64,000 nucleotides of DNA from Phenylobacterium sp. (GCF_030645195.1 NZ_JAUSLW010000030.1:1-64000), one strand, 5' to 3'; positions 53,161 to 62,679 are shown, counted from the stretch's first letter. Numbers and translations are program-made. The notes: a model not told the origin generated them from the sequence alone.

Positions 53161-53753
53161 CAGGCCTCGGCGTCCGCCTCGCGGTCGGCCCCGGTGCGGC
53201 TTTCCTGGATGAAGCGGGGCAGGCGCGAGGGCCGGCCGATGATGTCGGCCAGGTCGGCCAGGTCGATGAAGCAGTCGGCCTGACGGCGCAGGTCGTCGCT
53301 GGCCATCGGCGGCTGGGACTTCACGGTGGAGACCACGGTCACCCGCGCGCCCTTGCGCTGGACCGCCTCCACCAGGCAGCGGAAGTCGCCGTCGCCGGAG
53401 AACAGCAGCAGGTGGTCGGCGTGGGCGGCCATTTCCAGCATGTCGACGGCGATCTCGACGTCCATGTCGCCGCGCCAGCGCTTGCGCCCCTGGGCGTCGG
53501 TGTATTCCCGGGCCGGCTTCGTCACCAGGCGGAAGCCGTTATAGTCCAGCCAGTCCACCAGGGGACGGATCGGCGAATACTCCTGATCCTCCACCAGGGC
53601 GGTGTAGTAGTAGGCGCGCACCAGGATTCCGCGCTTGCGGAACTCTTCCAGCAGCTTGCGATAGTCGATATCGAAGCCGAGCCCCTTGGCGGCCGAATAC
53701 AGGTTCGCGCCGTCGATGAAGAGCGCCAGCCTGTCCGTGGGATAAAATGTCAT
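53160..53753 (-). CDS. NYN-domain (LabA/DUF88) putative RNase
   Basis: 197-aa PIN-like NYN protein. The acidic active site is visible as LALFIDGANLYSAAKG near 8, KRWRGDMDVEIAVDMLEMA near 98 and LLLFSGDGDFRCLVEAVQRKG near 120. Proteins of this family are metal-dependent nucleases or RNA-binding regulators. It is coupled to the uracil-DNA glycosylase gene (TGATG) and divergent from folK. Confidence 0.88.
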   Translation of the reverse strand: MTFYPTDRLALFIDGANLYSAAKGLGFDIDYRKLLEEFRKRGILVRAYYYTALVEDQEYSPIRPLVDWLDYNGFRLVTKPAREYTDAQGRKRWRGDMDVEIAVDMLEMAAHADHLLLFSGDGDFRCLVEAVQRKGARVTVVSTVKSQPPMASDDLRRQADCFIDLADLADIIGRPSRLPRFIQESRTGADREADAEA

Positions 53754-53788
53754 TGGGATCGGAAATCCAAATAGGGGGCGGGAGGCGC

Positions 53789-54322
53789 ATGGACCTGGAC
53801 GGGACCGTCATCGTCGCGCTGGGCGGTAATATGGCCGGCGACTATGGTTCGTCCGAAGCTCTTCTGGAGGCGGCGCTCGCTCGTTTCGCCCAGGCGGGAT
53901 TGCCTGTGGTTGCCCGGTCATCCTGGTGGAGCTCTGCCGCCTGGCCTGACCCGACCGTCAACGAGTATCGCAACGGCGTCGCGCTTGTCGAGACGAAGCT
54001 TAGCCCGCTGGAAGCTCTGCATACCCTTTTTTCAATCGAGGCGACCTTCGGTCGCGTGCGGAGCGAGAAAAACGCGCCCCGGACCCTCGATCTGGACCTC
54101 ATCGCCCATGGCCGAGCTGTATTGGCGCAGCAGGAACTGACCCTGCCGCACCCCCGCGCCCACGAGCGGCTGTTCGTCATGGGGCCGCTGGCGGAGATCG
54201 TCCCGGACTGGCGCCATCCGACCCTGGGGGCGACAGCGCGCGAGCTGGCCGCTCGGGCCACCGTCGGCCTGGACGCGCGGCCGGTTCAGGCCGCCGCGGC
54301 GCGCCTGCGGCCCATGGCCTGA
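53789..54322 (+). CDS. folK: HPPK (6-hydroxymethyl-dihydropterin pyrophosphokinase)
   Basis: Folate-pathway kinase, 177 aa. VALGGNMAG near 9 (usual ALGSN), NGVALVETKLSPLEALHTLFSIEATFGRVRSEKNAPRTLDLDLI near 61-104 with the Mg-binding DLDL motif, and LTLPHPRAHERLFVMGPLAEI near 116. GGGAGG precedes the ATG. The 3' end overlaps the convergent DUF998 gene by 37 bases. Confidence 0.94.
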   Translation: MDLDGTVIVALGGNMAGDYGSSEALLEAALARFAQAGLPVVARSSWWSSAAWPDPTVNEYRNGVALVETKLSPLEALHTLFSIEATFGRVRSEKNAPRTLDLDLIAHGRAVLAQQELTLPHPRAHERLFVMGPLAEIVPDWRHPTLGATARELAARATVGLDARPVQAAAARLRPMA

Positions 54323-54897
54323 TCCAGGCAGAGGGCGGCCACCGCGATCCATGGGATGCTGCTGAGGGCGTAGGCTCGCTGCCACAGGCCGACGTCGGCG
54401 CGGTGAACCAGGCCGCCAACCCCCATCATGATGGCGAACAGGGCCCCCGAGGCCAACAGGATCAGCAGCAGGAAGGTCTTCAGGCCGGTCATCTGGGCCC
54501 GGCCGGTCAGGGCCAGGAAGACCAGCAGGGGCGCGACCTGGATGGCCATGCCCAGGCCAAAGCCGCCGTGCCTCTCGTCGGGCATGGGGAACATTCCGCC
54601 CATGATCATCGAGGCGCCCCAGAGGCTGATGCTCAGCCCCGCGAGGCTCGAGAAGATCCAGCCCTTGGACAGGGCCCGCAACACCAGGGCGAATCCCAGG
54701 CCGGCGAGGATCGCGCAGACCCCGGCCGAGATGATTCCGTAGTTGAAGATCTCCGGCCGCGCCGCCGAGGCCGAGCCCAGTTCGCTGGCGTACTGGGTGA
54801 CGTGGCTATAGCCGGGATAGAAGAGGGATCCGACGATCACGGCGCCGAGATAGAGAACCGGCGCGGCGATGCCGAGCCGCAAGAGCCACCTGTCCAT
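54286..54897 (-). CDS. DUF998-like membrane protein
   Basis: 203-aa protein with about six transmembrane helices. VLYLGAVIVGSLFYPGYSHVTQYASELGS near 15-43 is typical of the DUF998 family, followed by GMFPMPDERHGGFG in a loop. The function is unknown. Its last 12 codons lie antisense to the end of folK. Confidence 0.8.
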   Translation of the reverse strand: MDRWLLRLGIAAPVLYLGAVIVGSLFYPGYSHVTQYASELGSASAARPEIFNYGIISAGVCAILAGLGFALVLRALSKGWIFSSLAGLSISLWGASMIMGGMFPMPDERHGGFGLGMAIQVAPLLVFLALTGRAQMTGLKTFLLLILLASGALFAIMMGVGGLVHRADVGLWQRAYALSSIPWIAVAALCLDQAMGRRRAAAA

Positions 54898-54987
54898 ATG
54901 ACCGCTCCAAGCTTGACTATTGGGGGTCAGCTTGGCCGCCTGCGACCATTCACGTCAAGTCGGGGCCCGATTGCCGCCGTTGCGGCG

Positions 54988-55016
54988 TTGCACAATGAGC
55001 TCAAACCCTCTATTTT
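54988..55016 (+). promoter_or_regulatory. Candidate promoter of rpoZ
   Basis: TTGCAC (54988-54993), 17-base spacer, TATTTT (55011-55016), about 30 bases before the rpoZ ATG. The -10 is AT-rich in an otherwise GC-rich stretch. Assigned by eye. Confidence 0.5.
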
Positions 55017-55046
55017 GTTCGGTTCTACCCCCGACTTGAGGATTCC

Positions 55047-55406
55047 ATGGCCCGCGTCACCGTCGAAGATTGCATCGAACGAGTTCCGAACCGCTTCAGC
55101 CTCGTGCTGCTGGCGGCCCACCGGGCCCGCGCCATTTCGGCCGGCTCGGCCATCCTGGTCGATCGCGACAACGACAAGAATCCGGTCGTCTCCCTGCGGG
55201 AGATCGCCGATGACGTGGTGGACGCCGAGGAGCTGCGCGAGACCCTGATCGGGACCCTGCAGCGCGTCGACGAGCGCTCCGAAGCCGAGGAAGAGGCCGA
55301 AACCCTCGCCCTGCTGGCCGATCCGACCCACATGCAGATGAGCGAACTGGAACTGGTCCGCGCCCTGCAGAGCGACCGTGACGGCGGTCAGGAGGAGCGG
55401 TACTGA
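55047..55406 (+). CDS. rpoZ: RNA polymerase omega subunit
   Basis: 119 aa. [31 protein letters not shown] is the conserved omega N-terminus that binds the beta' subunit. A longer acidic C-terminal tail is common in alphaproteobacteria. GAGG lies five bases before the ATG. It is followed 95 bases later by the ppGpp synthase/hydrolase gene, a widespread pair, since omega forms part of a ppGpp site on polymerase. Confidence 0.96.
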   Translation: MARVTVEDCIERVPNRFSLVLLAAHRARAISAGSAILVDRDNDKNPVVSLREIADDVVDAEELRETLIGTLQRVDERSEAEEEAETLALLADPTHMQMSELELVRALQSDRDGGQEERY

Positions 55407-55501
55407 GCCCGGAAGGCGCAGAACCCCTCACGCTTACGGCGGCGCCTGACCCCGCCGTCGACCAGAAGATTGCGCCGCCGAGTCCGACTCGGCCCCTGCG
55501 C

Positions 55502-57670
55502 ATGCTCCGCCAATATGAGCTGATCGAGAAGGTCCGCTCCTACGATCCGACCGCCGACGAGGCGATCCTGAACCGCGCCTATGTCTATGCCATGCGCATG
55601 CATGGCTCGCAGAAGCGCGCCTCCGGCGACCCCTATTTCGCCCACCCCATCGAGGTGGCGGGCATCCTCACCGACTACCGGCTGGACACCGCGACCATCG
55701 TCACGGCCCTGCTGCACGACGTGATCGAGGACACCCCGGTCAGCGCCCAGGACATCACCGACCTGTTCGGCTCGGAGATCAGCGAGCTGGTGGAGGGGGT
55801 GACCAAGCTCACCAAGCTGGAGCTCAACAGCGAGCACACCAAGCAGGCCGAGAACCTGCGCAAGTTCATCCTGGCCATCTCCAAGGACGTCCGCGTCCTG
55901 ATGGTCAAGCTGGCCGACCGCCTGCACAACATGCGGACGCTGCACTACATCAAGAGCCCGGCCAAGCGCGAGCGGATCGCCCGCGAGACCCTGGACATCT
56001 ACGCCCCGCTCGCCCGCTCCATCGGCTGTCACCGCATCTGCTCGGAGCTGGAGGAGCTGGCCTTCGAGCACCTGAACCCGGTGGCCCGCGACGCCATCGG
56101 CCGCCGGCTGGAGGCCTTGCGTATCGAGCAGGGCGGCGCCGTGGCGGTGGTCTCGGGCGAGATCGCCTCGAAGCTGGAGAACGGCGGCCTTTCGGCCCGG
56201 GTCTTCGGCCGCGAGAAGAACCCCTATTCGATCTGGCGCAAGCTGCAGCGCAAGTCGATCGGCTTCTCCCAGCTCTCCGACATCTACGCCTTCCGGGTGA
56301 TCGTCGATTCCGAAGAGGACTGCTACCGCGCGCTTGGCGTCATCCACCGCGCCTGGCCCAGCGTGCCCGAGCGGTTCAAGGACTTCATCTCGACGCCCAA
56401 GCGCAACAACTACCGCTCGATCCACACCACGGTGGTGGGCCCCAAGGGCATGCGCATCGAGATGCAGATCCGCACCGAGGCCATGGACCGGGTGGCCGAG
56501 GAGGGCGTGGCCGCCCACTGGCGCTACAAGGACAAGTCCTACGGCTTCGACGCCGAGGCCCAGGCCGACGCCGGGGGCCGCGACCCGCTGCTCAACCTGC
56601 GCCATCTGGTCCAGGTGCTGGAGCACGGCGGGGACGTCGAGGAGCTGGTGGAGCACGCCAAGCTTGAGATGTATCTCGACCAGGCCTTCGTCTTCACGCC
56701 GAAGGGCAAGCTGGTCAGCCTGCCCAGGGGCGCGATGCCTCTGGACTTCGCCTATGCCGTCCACACCGACGTCGGCGACACCTGCATCGGGGTGAAGATC
56801 AACGGCGAACTCAAGCCCTTACGGACGACTCTTCAGAATGGGGATGTGGTCGAGGTCATCCGTGGCGCCAAGCCCGTGGTGCCCCCCGACTGGCGCTCCC
56901 TGACCGTCACCGGCCGCGCCCGCTCAGCCATCCGCCGCCACATCCGCCAGACCGAGAAGGAAGAGTTCACGAGGCTCGGCCGCGCCACGGTGGACCAGAC
57001 CTTCGAGCGCGCCGGCAAGGCCCGCAAGGACGTCTCCCTGAAGCCCGCCCTGGAACGCTTCGCCGTGGCGGGCGAGGACGACCTGTTCGAGATCGTCGGC
57101 CGCGGTCGCATCTCCCCGACCCAGGTGCTGGACGTGATCTTCCCGGGCCTCAAGGCCTCCGACCGCGAGGCGGCCACCGCCGTGCGACGGATCGAGGGTG
57201 GCAAGGCGGCCAGGCTCTATGTCCGTGGCGGCGGCCTGACCCCTGGGGTCTCCCTGCACTTCGGCCAATGCTGCACCCCAGTGCCCGGCGACCGCATCGT
57301 CGGCATCATCGAGCCCGACGGCGGCGGCCTGACGGTCCACACCATCGATTGCGCCAAGCTGGCGGAATACGAGGACAAGGAAGAGCTCTGGCGCGACCTG
57401 CAATGGACGCCGGAGGCCGAGCGCAACACCGTCACCCTGTCGCGCCTGACCGCCACCATCCGCAACGCGCCGGGCGTCCTGGGCCAGGCCTGCACGGTGA
57501 TCGGCGAGGCCGGCGGCAATATCGTCAACCTGCGCATGCACCGCCGCCACGCCGACTTCTTCGACGTCGACTTCGATGTCGAGGTGAAGGACGCCCGCCA
57601 CCTCACCCACATCGGCGCCGCCCTGCGCGCCAACCCGTCCATCGAGACGGTGGAGCGGGCGAAGGGGTGA
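55502..57670 (+). CDS. spoT: Bifunctional (p)ppGpp synthase/hydrolase
   Basis: RelA/SpoT-homologue controlling the stringent response, 722 aa. HD hydrolase domain intact: HPIEVAGIL, LLHDVIEDTPV near 77, ADRLHNMRTL. Synthetase domain: YRALGVIHRAWPSVPERFKDFI, NNYRSIHTTVVG, EMQIRT near 320. TGS: FTPKGKLVSLPRGAMPLDFAY near 400. C-terminal zinc/helical region with CCTPVPGD near 590 and an ACT domain near 650. ATG 55502 lacks a clear ribosome-binding site; the frame is open back to the rpoZ stop. Confidence 0.96.
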   Translation: MLRQYELIEKVRSYDPTADEAILNRAYVYAMRMHGSQKRASGDPYFAHPIEVAGILTDYRLDTATIVTALLHDVIEDTPVSAQDITDLFGSEISELVEGVTKLTKLELNSEHTKQAENLRKFILAISKDVRVLMVKLADRLHNMRTLHYIKSPAKRERIARETLDIYAPLARSIGCHRICSELEELAFEHLNPVARDAIGRRLEALRIEQGGAVAVVSGEIASKLENGGLSARVFGREKNPYSIWRKLQRKSIGFSQLSDIYAFRVIVDSEEDCYRALGVIHRAWPSVPERFKDFISTPKRNNYRSIHTTVVGPKGMRIEMQIRTEAMDRVAEEGVAAHWRYKDKSYGFDAEAQADAGGRDPLLNLRHLVQVLEHGGDVEELVEHAKLEMYLDQAFVFTPKGKLVSLPRGAMPLDFAYAVHTDVGDTCIGVKINGELKPLRTTLQNGDVVEVIRGAKPVVPPDWRSLTVTGRARSAIRRHIRQTEKEEFTRLGRATVDQTFERAGKARKDVSLKPALERFAVAGEDDLFEIVGRGRISPTQVLDVIFPGLKASDREAATAVRRIEGGKAARLYVRGGGLTPGVSLHFGQCCTPVPGDRIVGIIEPDGGGLTVHTIDCAKLAEYEDKEELWRDLQWTPEAERNTVTLSRLTATIRNAPGVLGQACTVIGEAGGNIVNLRMHRRHADFFDVDFDVEVKDARHLTHIGAALRANPSIETVERAKG

Positions 57671-57689
57671 GCCCATCGCCGGCTGGGGC

Positions 57690-58391
57690 TCAGGTCGCGG
57701 CCCGCGCGGCGTTCGCCATGGCCTTGGCCGCAGCCTGCTCCTGGGCGATGGCGTCGCGAGTCTCGTCGATCAGGCGTCTGGCGATGGGATCGGTCTGAAT
57801 CGCCAGCCAGTAGGCCGCCAGCTTCGGGAGGTTTCCCAGGGGATCTGGGGTTCCGAACAGTCCGGGAATCCACTCGCAGGCCAGGACCAATTGCGGGGTG
57901 ATGGCCCCGTCGGCCTGGGTGAGGCTGGCGCCCACCGCATAGCCGTCGGTCCCGATGTATTCCTCCAGGAACCCCAGGGCCTCGGCCACCTTGTCCGTGG
58001 CCGCGCGTATGGCGAGGGGGTCCCAGTGCTTGCGCGAACGGGCCGAGAAACTGAACAGCGGGACCATGGCCATGACCACGTAGAAGTCGCAGATGCGGGA
58101 GAGCAGCCGCATCCGGGCCCGCCCCCAGGCATCGGCCGGCTGGGTGGCCGGGCTGGGATAGGCCTCCTCCAGGTACTCGCAGATCACCTCGGACTCAGGC
58201 AGGGCGCGGCCGTCGTCCAGCACCAGGGCCGGGACCCGGCCGACGGGATTGATGGTCAGGTAGTCGCCCTTGGACTCCGCCGAGGAATGGAAGCCCGGAG
58301 GCTCGATGATCTCCACCTCCAGGCCCTTGGCGTAGATCATCAGCCGCACCCGGGTGGGGAAGGGCGAGGAATAGGTCTGGAATAGTTTCAC
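57690..58391 (-). CDS. Glutathione S-transferase-like protein
   Basis: 233-aa GST-fold protein. The N-terminal thioredoxin-like domain reads KLFQTYSSPFPTRVRLMIYAKGL, then INPVGRVPALVLDDGRALPESEVICEYLEE with the cis-Pro and Glu/Ser motif. A C-terminal helical domain follows (FLEEYIGTDGYAVGASLTQADGAITPQL). The GTG start overlaps the dioxygenase stop (GTGA), so the two are coupled. It may detoxify or isomerise a product of that pathway. Confidence 0.87.
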   Translation of the reverse strand: MKLFQTYSSPFPTRVRLMIYAKGLEVEIIEPPGFHSSAESKGDYLTINPVGRVPALVLDDGRALPESEVICEYLEEAYPSPATQPADAWGRARMRLLSRICDFYVVMAMVPLFSFSARSRKHWDPLAIRAATDKVAEALGFLEEYIGTDGYAVGASLTQADGAITPQLVLACEWIPGLFGTPDPLGNLPKLAAYWLAIQTDPIARRLIDETRDAIAQEQAAAKAMANAARAAT

Positions 58392-59266
58392 CGCGCGTGG
58401 GCCAGGCGGCCGGCGCCGGCCTTGGCCTCGACGCCCGGCCAGGCGTCCACCGTCACCCGCCGCATGTGCCGGCGCTGGCCGGGATAGTCGTTCAGCGCAT
58501 AGTGCCAGACCGAGCGGTTGTCCCAGAAGGCCACCGAGCCCGGGGACCAGGCGAAGCGGGTGGTGAAGCGCTCGCCCCGGCAATGGTCGAACAGGAAGTC
58601 CAGCAGGGCCTTGGACTCCCGGGTGCTCCAGCCCTCGATCTTCATCGTGAAGGCCGGGTTCACATAGAGCGCCTTCCGGCCGGTCTCGGGATGGACGAGG
58701 ACCACGGGGTGGATGAACTCGCCGGTCGCCCCCTCGGCCTCGGCCACATTCATGGAGGAGCGCTTCTGGGCCGAGTGGCCGCCGGCGGAGTATTCCCGTC
58801 CCGCCGAATGGACCGCGTTCAGGGTCTCCAGGGTGGCCCGCAGGCCGGGCGTCAGCGCCTCGAAGGCCGCCGCTTGGCTGGCGAACAGGGTGTCGCCGCC
58901 ATAGTCGGGCAGTTCCACGCCATAGAGGATGGAGCCGATGGAGGGGTGCTCCAGGAAGCTCATGTCGGAGTGCCAGCCACCGCCGAAGTTCACCCTGTCC
59001 TGCGGCTCCTTGATGATCTCCATCACCTCGGGGTGGTCGGTCATGCCGGCGACATAGGGATGGATGTTCAGCGGGCCGAACCGGCGGCCGAAGGCCAGCT
59101 GCCGCTCCGGCGTCAGGGCCTGGTCGCGGAAGAAGATCACCTGGTGCTCGACGAAGGCCTGGCGGATCTCGGCGATGGTCTCGTCGCTGAAGTCCTGGGA
59201 CAGGTCGACCCCGGAAATCTCGGCGCCCAGGGCGCCGGCGGTGCGGCGGATGCGCAGGTTCGGCAT
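58388..59266 (-). CDS. TauD/TfdA-family Fe(II)/2-oxoglutarate dioxygenase
   Basis: 292-aa dioxygenase. VIFFRDQALTPERQLAFGRRFG near 44-65 is characteristic. Iron ligands are GWHSDMSF (HxD near 98) and VWHYALNDYPGQRRHMRRV near 252-270 with the distal His and the 2-oxoglutarate Arg. The start at 59266 follows GGAGGACC; the longer ORF is an upstream extension. The substrate could be taurine, an alkyl sulfate or an aryloxy acid; no sulfonate transporter is adjacent. Confidence 0.89.
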   Translation of the reverse strand: MPNLRIRRTAGALGAEISGVDLSQDFSDETIAEIRQAFVEHQVIFFRDQALTPERQLAFGRRFGPLNIHPYVAGMTDHPEVMEIIKEPQDRVNFGGGWHSDMSFLEHPSIGSILYGVELPDYGGDTLFASQAAAFEALTPGLRATLETLNAVHSAGREYSAGGHSAQKRSSMNVAEAEGATGEFIHPVVLVHPETGRKALYVNPAFTMKIEGWSTRESKALLDFLFDHCRGERFTTRFAWSPGSVAFWDNRSVWHYALNDYPGQRRHMRRVTVDAWPGVEAKAGAGRLAHAR

Positions 59267-59458
59267 GGCTATGGTCCTCCCGGGCGCCTGACCGGCGCCT
59301 CTCGCGAGGGATTTCGTCACGTCCGCGCCTGCCGTTCAATCCCCGGCGCCCGCAGTTTTTCTGCCGCGAGGGGGGAGGGCGGCTGGGGCGCCCGCCTAGC
59401 TTTTCCACCCGTCGACGCCTAAGTCGGCCCCACGGCCTCGCTTCCAAGGACGATCCCC

Positions 59459-60355
59459 ATGACCTCCACCGCCCTGACCTGGCGTTCGGCCCTGCTGGCC
59501 CTGGCCGTGGTGGCGGTGTGGGGCACCAATTTCGTGGTCATCAAGGTGGCGCTGGCCCACCTGCCGCCGCTGACCTTCGCCACCCTGCGCTTCACCTTCG
59601 CCCTGATGCCGGCGGTGTTCTTCCTCAAGCGGCCAGCCGTGCCGTGGCGCAACCTGGCGGCCTATGGGGTGCTGATCGGCCTGGGCCAGTTCGGCATGCT
59701 CTACCTGGCCATGCAGCACGACATCTCGCCGGGCCTGGCCTCCCTGGTGGTGCAGGTCCAGGTCTTCTTCACCATCGGCCTGTCCATGTGGCTGACGGGC
59801 GAGCGGGTGAAGCGGTTCCAGGTGGCGGCCCTGCTGCTGGCCACCGCCGGCCTGGCGGTGATCCTGTGGCACACCGATGGCGCCACCACGCCGCTGGGCC
59901 TGGGCCTGGTCCTGATCGCCGCGGCGAGCTGGGCCGGGGGCAACCTGGTGCAGCGCTCGACCCCGGGGGTCAATTCCCTGGCCTATGTGGTCTGGGCGAG
60001 CCTGTTCTCCATCCCGCCGCTCTTAATCCTCTCCCTGGTGTTCGAGGGCGCGCCGCGGATGATCCAGGGCGTCGCGCACGCCGACGCCGCAACCTGGGCC
60101 GCGGTGCTCTGGCAGTCGGTGGGAAACACCCTGTTCGGCTACGCCGCCTGGGGCTGGCTGCTGGCCCGCTATCCGGCGGCCACCATCTCGCCGCTCGCCT
60201 TCTTCGTGCCGGTGTTCGGGATGGCGGCCTCCGCGGCGCTGCTGGGGGAGCCGATGCAGGGCTGGAAGCTGGCGGCGGCGGGCCTGGTGCTGGGCGGCCT
60301 GGCGCTCAACATGTTCTGGCCGATGCTGCGCCGGTCGGCCCTTCAGACCTCGTAG
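59459..60355 (+). CDS. EamA-family (DMT) exporter
   Basis: 298-aa drug/metabolite transporter with ten helices in two EamA repeats. The first has AVVAVWGTNFVVIKVAL near 15 and PLTFATLRFTFALMP; the second FGYAAWGWLLARYPAATISPLAFFVPVFGMAASAALLGEPM near 225-265. RhaT/YdcZ-type relatives export amino acids or metabolites. AAGGA precedes the ATG. It overlaps the convergent GNAT gene by 13 bases. Confidence 0.92.
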   Translation: MTSTALTWRSALLALAVVAVWGTNFVVIKVALAHLPPLTFATLRFTFALMPAVFFLKRPAVPWRNLAAYGVLIGLGQFGMLYLAMQHDISPGLASLVVQVQVFFTIGLSMWLTGERVKRFQVAALLLATAGLAVILWHTDGATTPLGLGLVLIAAASWAGGNLVQRSTPGVNSLAYVVWASLFSIPPLLILSLVFEGAPRMIQGVAHADAATWAAVLWQSVGNTLFGYAAWGWLLARYPAATISPLAFFVPVFGMAASAALLGEPMQGWKLAAAGLVLGGLALNMFWPMLRRSALQTS

Positions 60356-60867
60356 GCGTACATCCGGTAGGGGACCTCCACGCCCTGGGGCTTGGAGAAC
60401 TTCATGGTGTCCTCGACGAAGTGGAAGCCCAGCCGCTTCAGCACCGCGCCCGAGGCCGGGTTCTCCGCATTGTGCCCGGCGACGATGCGCTTCAGCCCCA
60501 CGGTACCGATGGCGAAGTCCATCAGGGCGGCGGCGGCCTCGCCGGCGTAGCCTTGCCCCCAATAGGGCTCGTCGAACCAGTAGCCGATCTCGCCATAGGT
60601 CCCGGAGATGTCGTCGATGTCGGCCGTTCCGATCATCACCCCGTCCAGCAGGACGGCGAAACGGTAGGCGGTTCCCTGCGCCCATTCCTTTCCGTGCAGG
60701 TCGGCCCATGCGAACATGGCCTCTTCCGTCGCGGGCCACGGCGCCAGCCGCAGCATGCGGGTGACGTTCCAGTTGGACTGGATCTGGGCCATGCGCGGGG
60801 CATCGGCCGGCTCGGTGGGGCGCAGGATCAGGCGCGGTGTCGTCAGCCGGATGTCGCGGCTCAGCAT
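60343..60867 (-). CDS. RimJ/RimL-type GNAT acetyltransferase
   Basis: 174-aa acetyltransferase of the Acetyltransf_3 class. IRLTTPRLILRPTEPADAPRM at the start, GEIGYWFDEPYWGQGYAGEAAAALMDFA near 91-118 (acetyl-CoA loop) and NAENPASGAVLKRLGFHFVE near 135. Relatives modify ribosomal protein N-termini or small molecules. The target is unknown. Confidence 0.9.
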   Translation of the reverse strand: MLSRDIRLTTPRLILRPTEPADAPRMAQIQSNWNVTRMLRLAPWPATEEAMFAWADLHGKEWAQGTAYRFAVLLDGVMIGTADIDDISGTYGEIGYWFDEPYWGQGYAGEAAAALMDFAIGTVGLKRIVAGHNAENPASGAVLKRLGFHFVEDTMKFSKPQGVEVPYRMYAYEV

Positions 60868-60944
60868 GGATTGCGTCTCTCCTCACACCATCCCAGATGA
60901 CAGCCTGACGTGGTTTCGCTAAGCCGCGTCAAGGAGGCGCTCTC

Positions 60945-61529
60945 ATGAACACCGAACAGGTCCTGGAAGAATTCCGCGCGTCGGGCGCCCTGCGCGAGGG
61001 CCACTTCGTGCTCTCCAGCGGGCTGCACTCGGGGACCTTCCTGCAGAAGAACCTGGTGTTTCAGTACCCCGAGCGCACCGAGCGGCTGTGCAAGGCCCTG
61101 GCGGCCAAGATCATCGCCGAGGTCGGTCCGGTCGATCTGTGCATTTCTCCGGCGGTGGGTGGCATCATTCCGGGCTACGAGACCGCGCGGCACCTGGGCG
61201 TGCCGTCCATGTATGTCGAGCGTGAGGGCGGGTCCTTCAAACTTCGCCGCGCCTTCTCCATTCCGCCGGGGGCGCGGATCGCCATGGTGGAGGACATCGT
61301 CTCCACGGGCCTGTCCTCACGGGAATGCGTCGACGCCATCAAGGCGGCCGGCGGCAATGTGGTGGTGGCCGCGGCTATCGTCGACCGCTCCGGCGGCAAG
61401 GCCGATCCCGGCGCGCCCTTCGTGGCGCTCGCCCGCCTGAACGTTCCGGCCTATCCCGCCGATCAGCTGCCGCCGGAACTGGCTGCGATCCCGGTGGAAG
61501 ACCCGGGCAGCCGGAGACTGCACGGATGA
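60945..61529 (+). CDS. pyrE: Orotate phosphoribosyltransferase
   Basis: Fifth step of UMP synthesis, 194 aa. [23 protein letters not shown] near 20 binds orotate, and the PRPP motif is [15 protein letters not shown] near 110-125. AAGGAGG precedes the ATG. The stop overlaps pdxJ (ATGA). Confidence 0.96.
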   Translation: MNTEQVLEEFRASGALREGHFVLSSGLHSGTFLQKNLVFQYPERTERLCKALAAKIIAEVGPVDLCISPAVGGIIPGYETARHLGVPSMYVEREGGSFKLRRAFSIPPGARIAMVEDIVSTGLSSRECVDAIKAAGGNVVVAAAIVDRSGGKADPGAPFVALARLNVPAYPADQLPPELAAIPVEDPGSRRLHG

Positions 61530-62284
61530 GCCGCCTTCGCCTGGGGGTGAACATCGACCACGTGGCCACCATCCGGAACGCCCGGGGCGCCACCTATCCC
61601 GATCCCGTCCGCGCCGCCGAGATGGCCATGGCCGCCGGCGCCGACGGCATCACCGCCCACCTGCGGGAGGATCGCCGGCATATCTCAGACGCAGACATGG
61701 ACGCCCTGGCCGCCATCACCCGCCGGCGCGGCATCCCGCTGAACTTCGAGATGGCGGTGACCGCCGAGATGGAGTCCATCTGCCTGGCCCATGTCCCCCA
61801 CGCCGCCTGCCTGGTGCCCGAGCGCCGGGAAGAGGTGACCACCGAGGGCGGCCTTGACGTGGTCAAGGGCCACAACGCCATCGCCCCCACCGTGCGCCGC
61901 TTCGTCGAGGCCGGGATCCGGGTCTCCTGTTTCGTGGACGCAGACCTGGACCAGGTGGCCGCCGCCAAGTCCGTCGGCGCCCAGGTGGTGGAGCTGACCA
62001 CCGGCCCCTATTGCGACGCGATCCGCGACCGCTCACCCGAGGCGCCGCGCCTGCTGGAGAAGCTGCGCGCCACCGCCGCCGAGGCCCACCGCATCGGCCT
62101 GGAGGTCCATGCCGGCCACGGGATGGACTATGAGAGCGTCAAGCCGGTGGCGGCGATCGGCGAGGTGATGGAGCTCAACATCGGCCACTTCCTGATCGGG
62201 GAGGCGATCTTCGTGGGCCTGACCCCGGCCATCCAGCGCATGCGGGCCCTGATGGACGAAGCCCGCGCCGAGCGCGCGGCATGA
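61526..62284 (+). CDS. pdxJ: Pyridoxine 5'-phosphate synthase
   Basis: Last ring-closing enzyme of DXP-dependent vitamin B6 synthesis, 252 aa. [24 protein letters not shown] near 4, [16 protein letters not shown] near 38 with the catalytic Glu/His region, [22 protein letters not shown] near 95, and [10 protein letters not shown] near 194. ATG 61526 overlaps pyrE, and its stop overlaps acpS. Confidence 0.97.
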   Translation: MSRLRLGVNIDHVATIRNARGATYPDPVRAAEMAMAAGADGITAHLREDRRHISDADMDALAAITRRRGIPLNFEMAVTAEMESICLAHVPHAACLVPERREEVTTEGGLDVVKGHNAIAPTVRRFVEAGIRVSCFVDADLDQVAAAKSVGAQVVELTTGPYCDAIRDRSPEAPRLLEKLRATAAEAHRIGLEVHAGHGMDYESVKPVAAIGEVMELNIGHFLIGEAIFVGLTPAIQRMRALMDEARAERAA

Positions 62285-62679
62285 TCCTGGGGATCGGCTC
62301 GGACCTGTCGGACATCCGCCGGGTCCACGCGACCCTGGAGCGGTTCGGGGAGCGCTTCACCCACCGCATCTTCACCGAGATCGAGCGCACCCGCTCCGAG
62401 CGCAAGCCGGACAAGGCGTCGAGCTACGCCAAGCGCTTCGCCGCCAAGGAGGCCTGCGCCAAGGCGCTGGGCACCGGCATGCGCGCCGGGGTCTTCTGGC
62501 GCGACATGGGGGTGGTGAACATGCGTTCGGGCCAACCCACCATGGCGCTCACCAACGGCGCCCTGGCCCGGCTGGAGAAGATGGTCCCCGAGGGCCACAA
62601 GCCGGTGATCCATCTGTCGCTCACCGACGACCACCCCTACGCCCAGGCCTTCGTGATCATCGAGGCCGTGCCGGAATAA
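62281..62679 (+). CDS. acpS: Holo-ACP synthase
   Basis: Transfers 4'-phosphopantetheine from CoA to acyl carrier protein, 132 aa. [14 protein letters not shown] has the Mg-binding Asp near 8, and [17 protein letters not shown] near 51-67 the second metal ligand. ATG overlaps the pdxJ stop (ATGA). The pdxJ-acpS-lepB order is typical of alphaproteobacteria. Confidence 0.96.
   Translation: MILGIGSDLSDIRRVHATLERFGERFTHRIFTEIERTRSERKPDKASSYAKRFAAKEACAKALGTGMRAGVFWRDMGVVNMRSGQPTMALTNGALARLEKMVPEGHKPVIHLSLTDDHPYAQAFVIIEAVPE

Noticed and set aside
60907-60934. TGACG...CGTCA repeat in the GNAT/pyrE gap
   Set aside because: Short arms and a long spacer near ordinary promoter sequence; not convincing as an operator.
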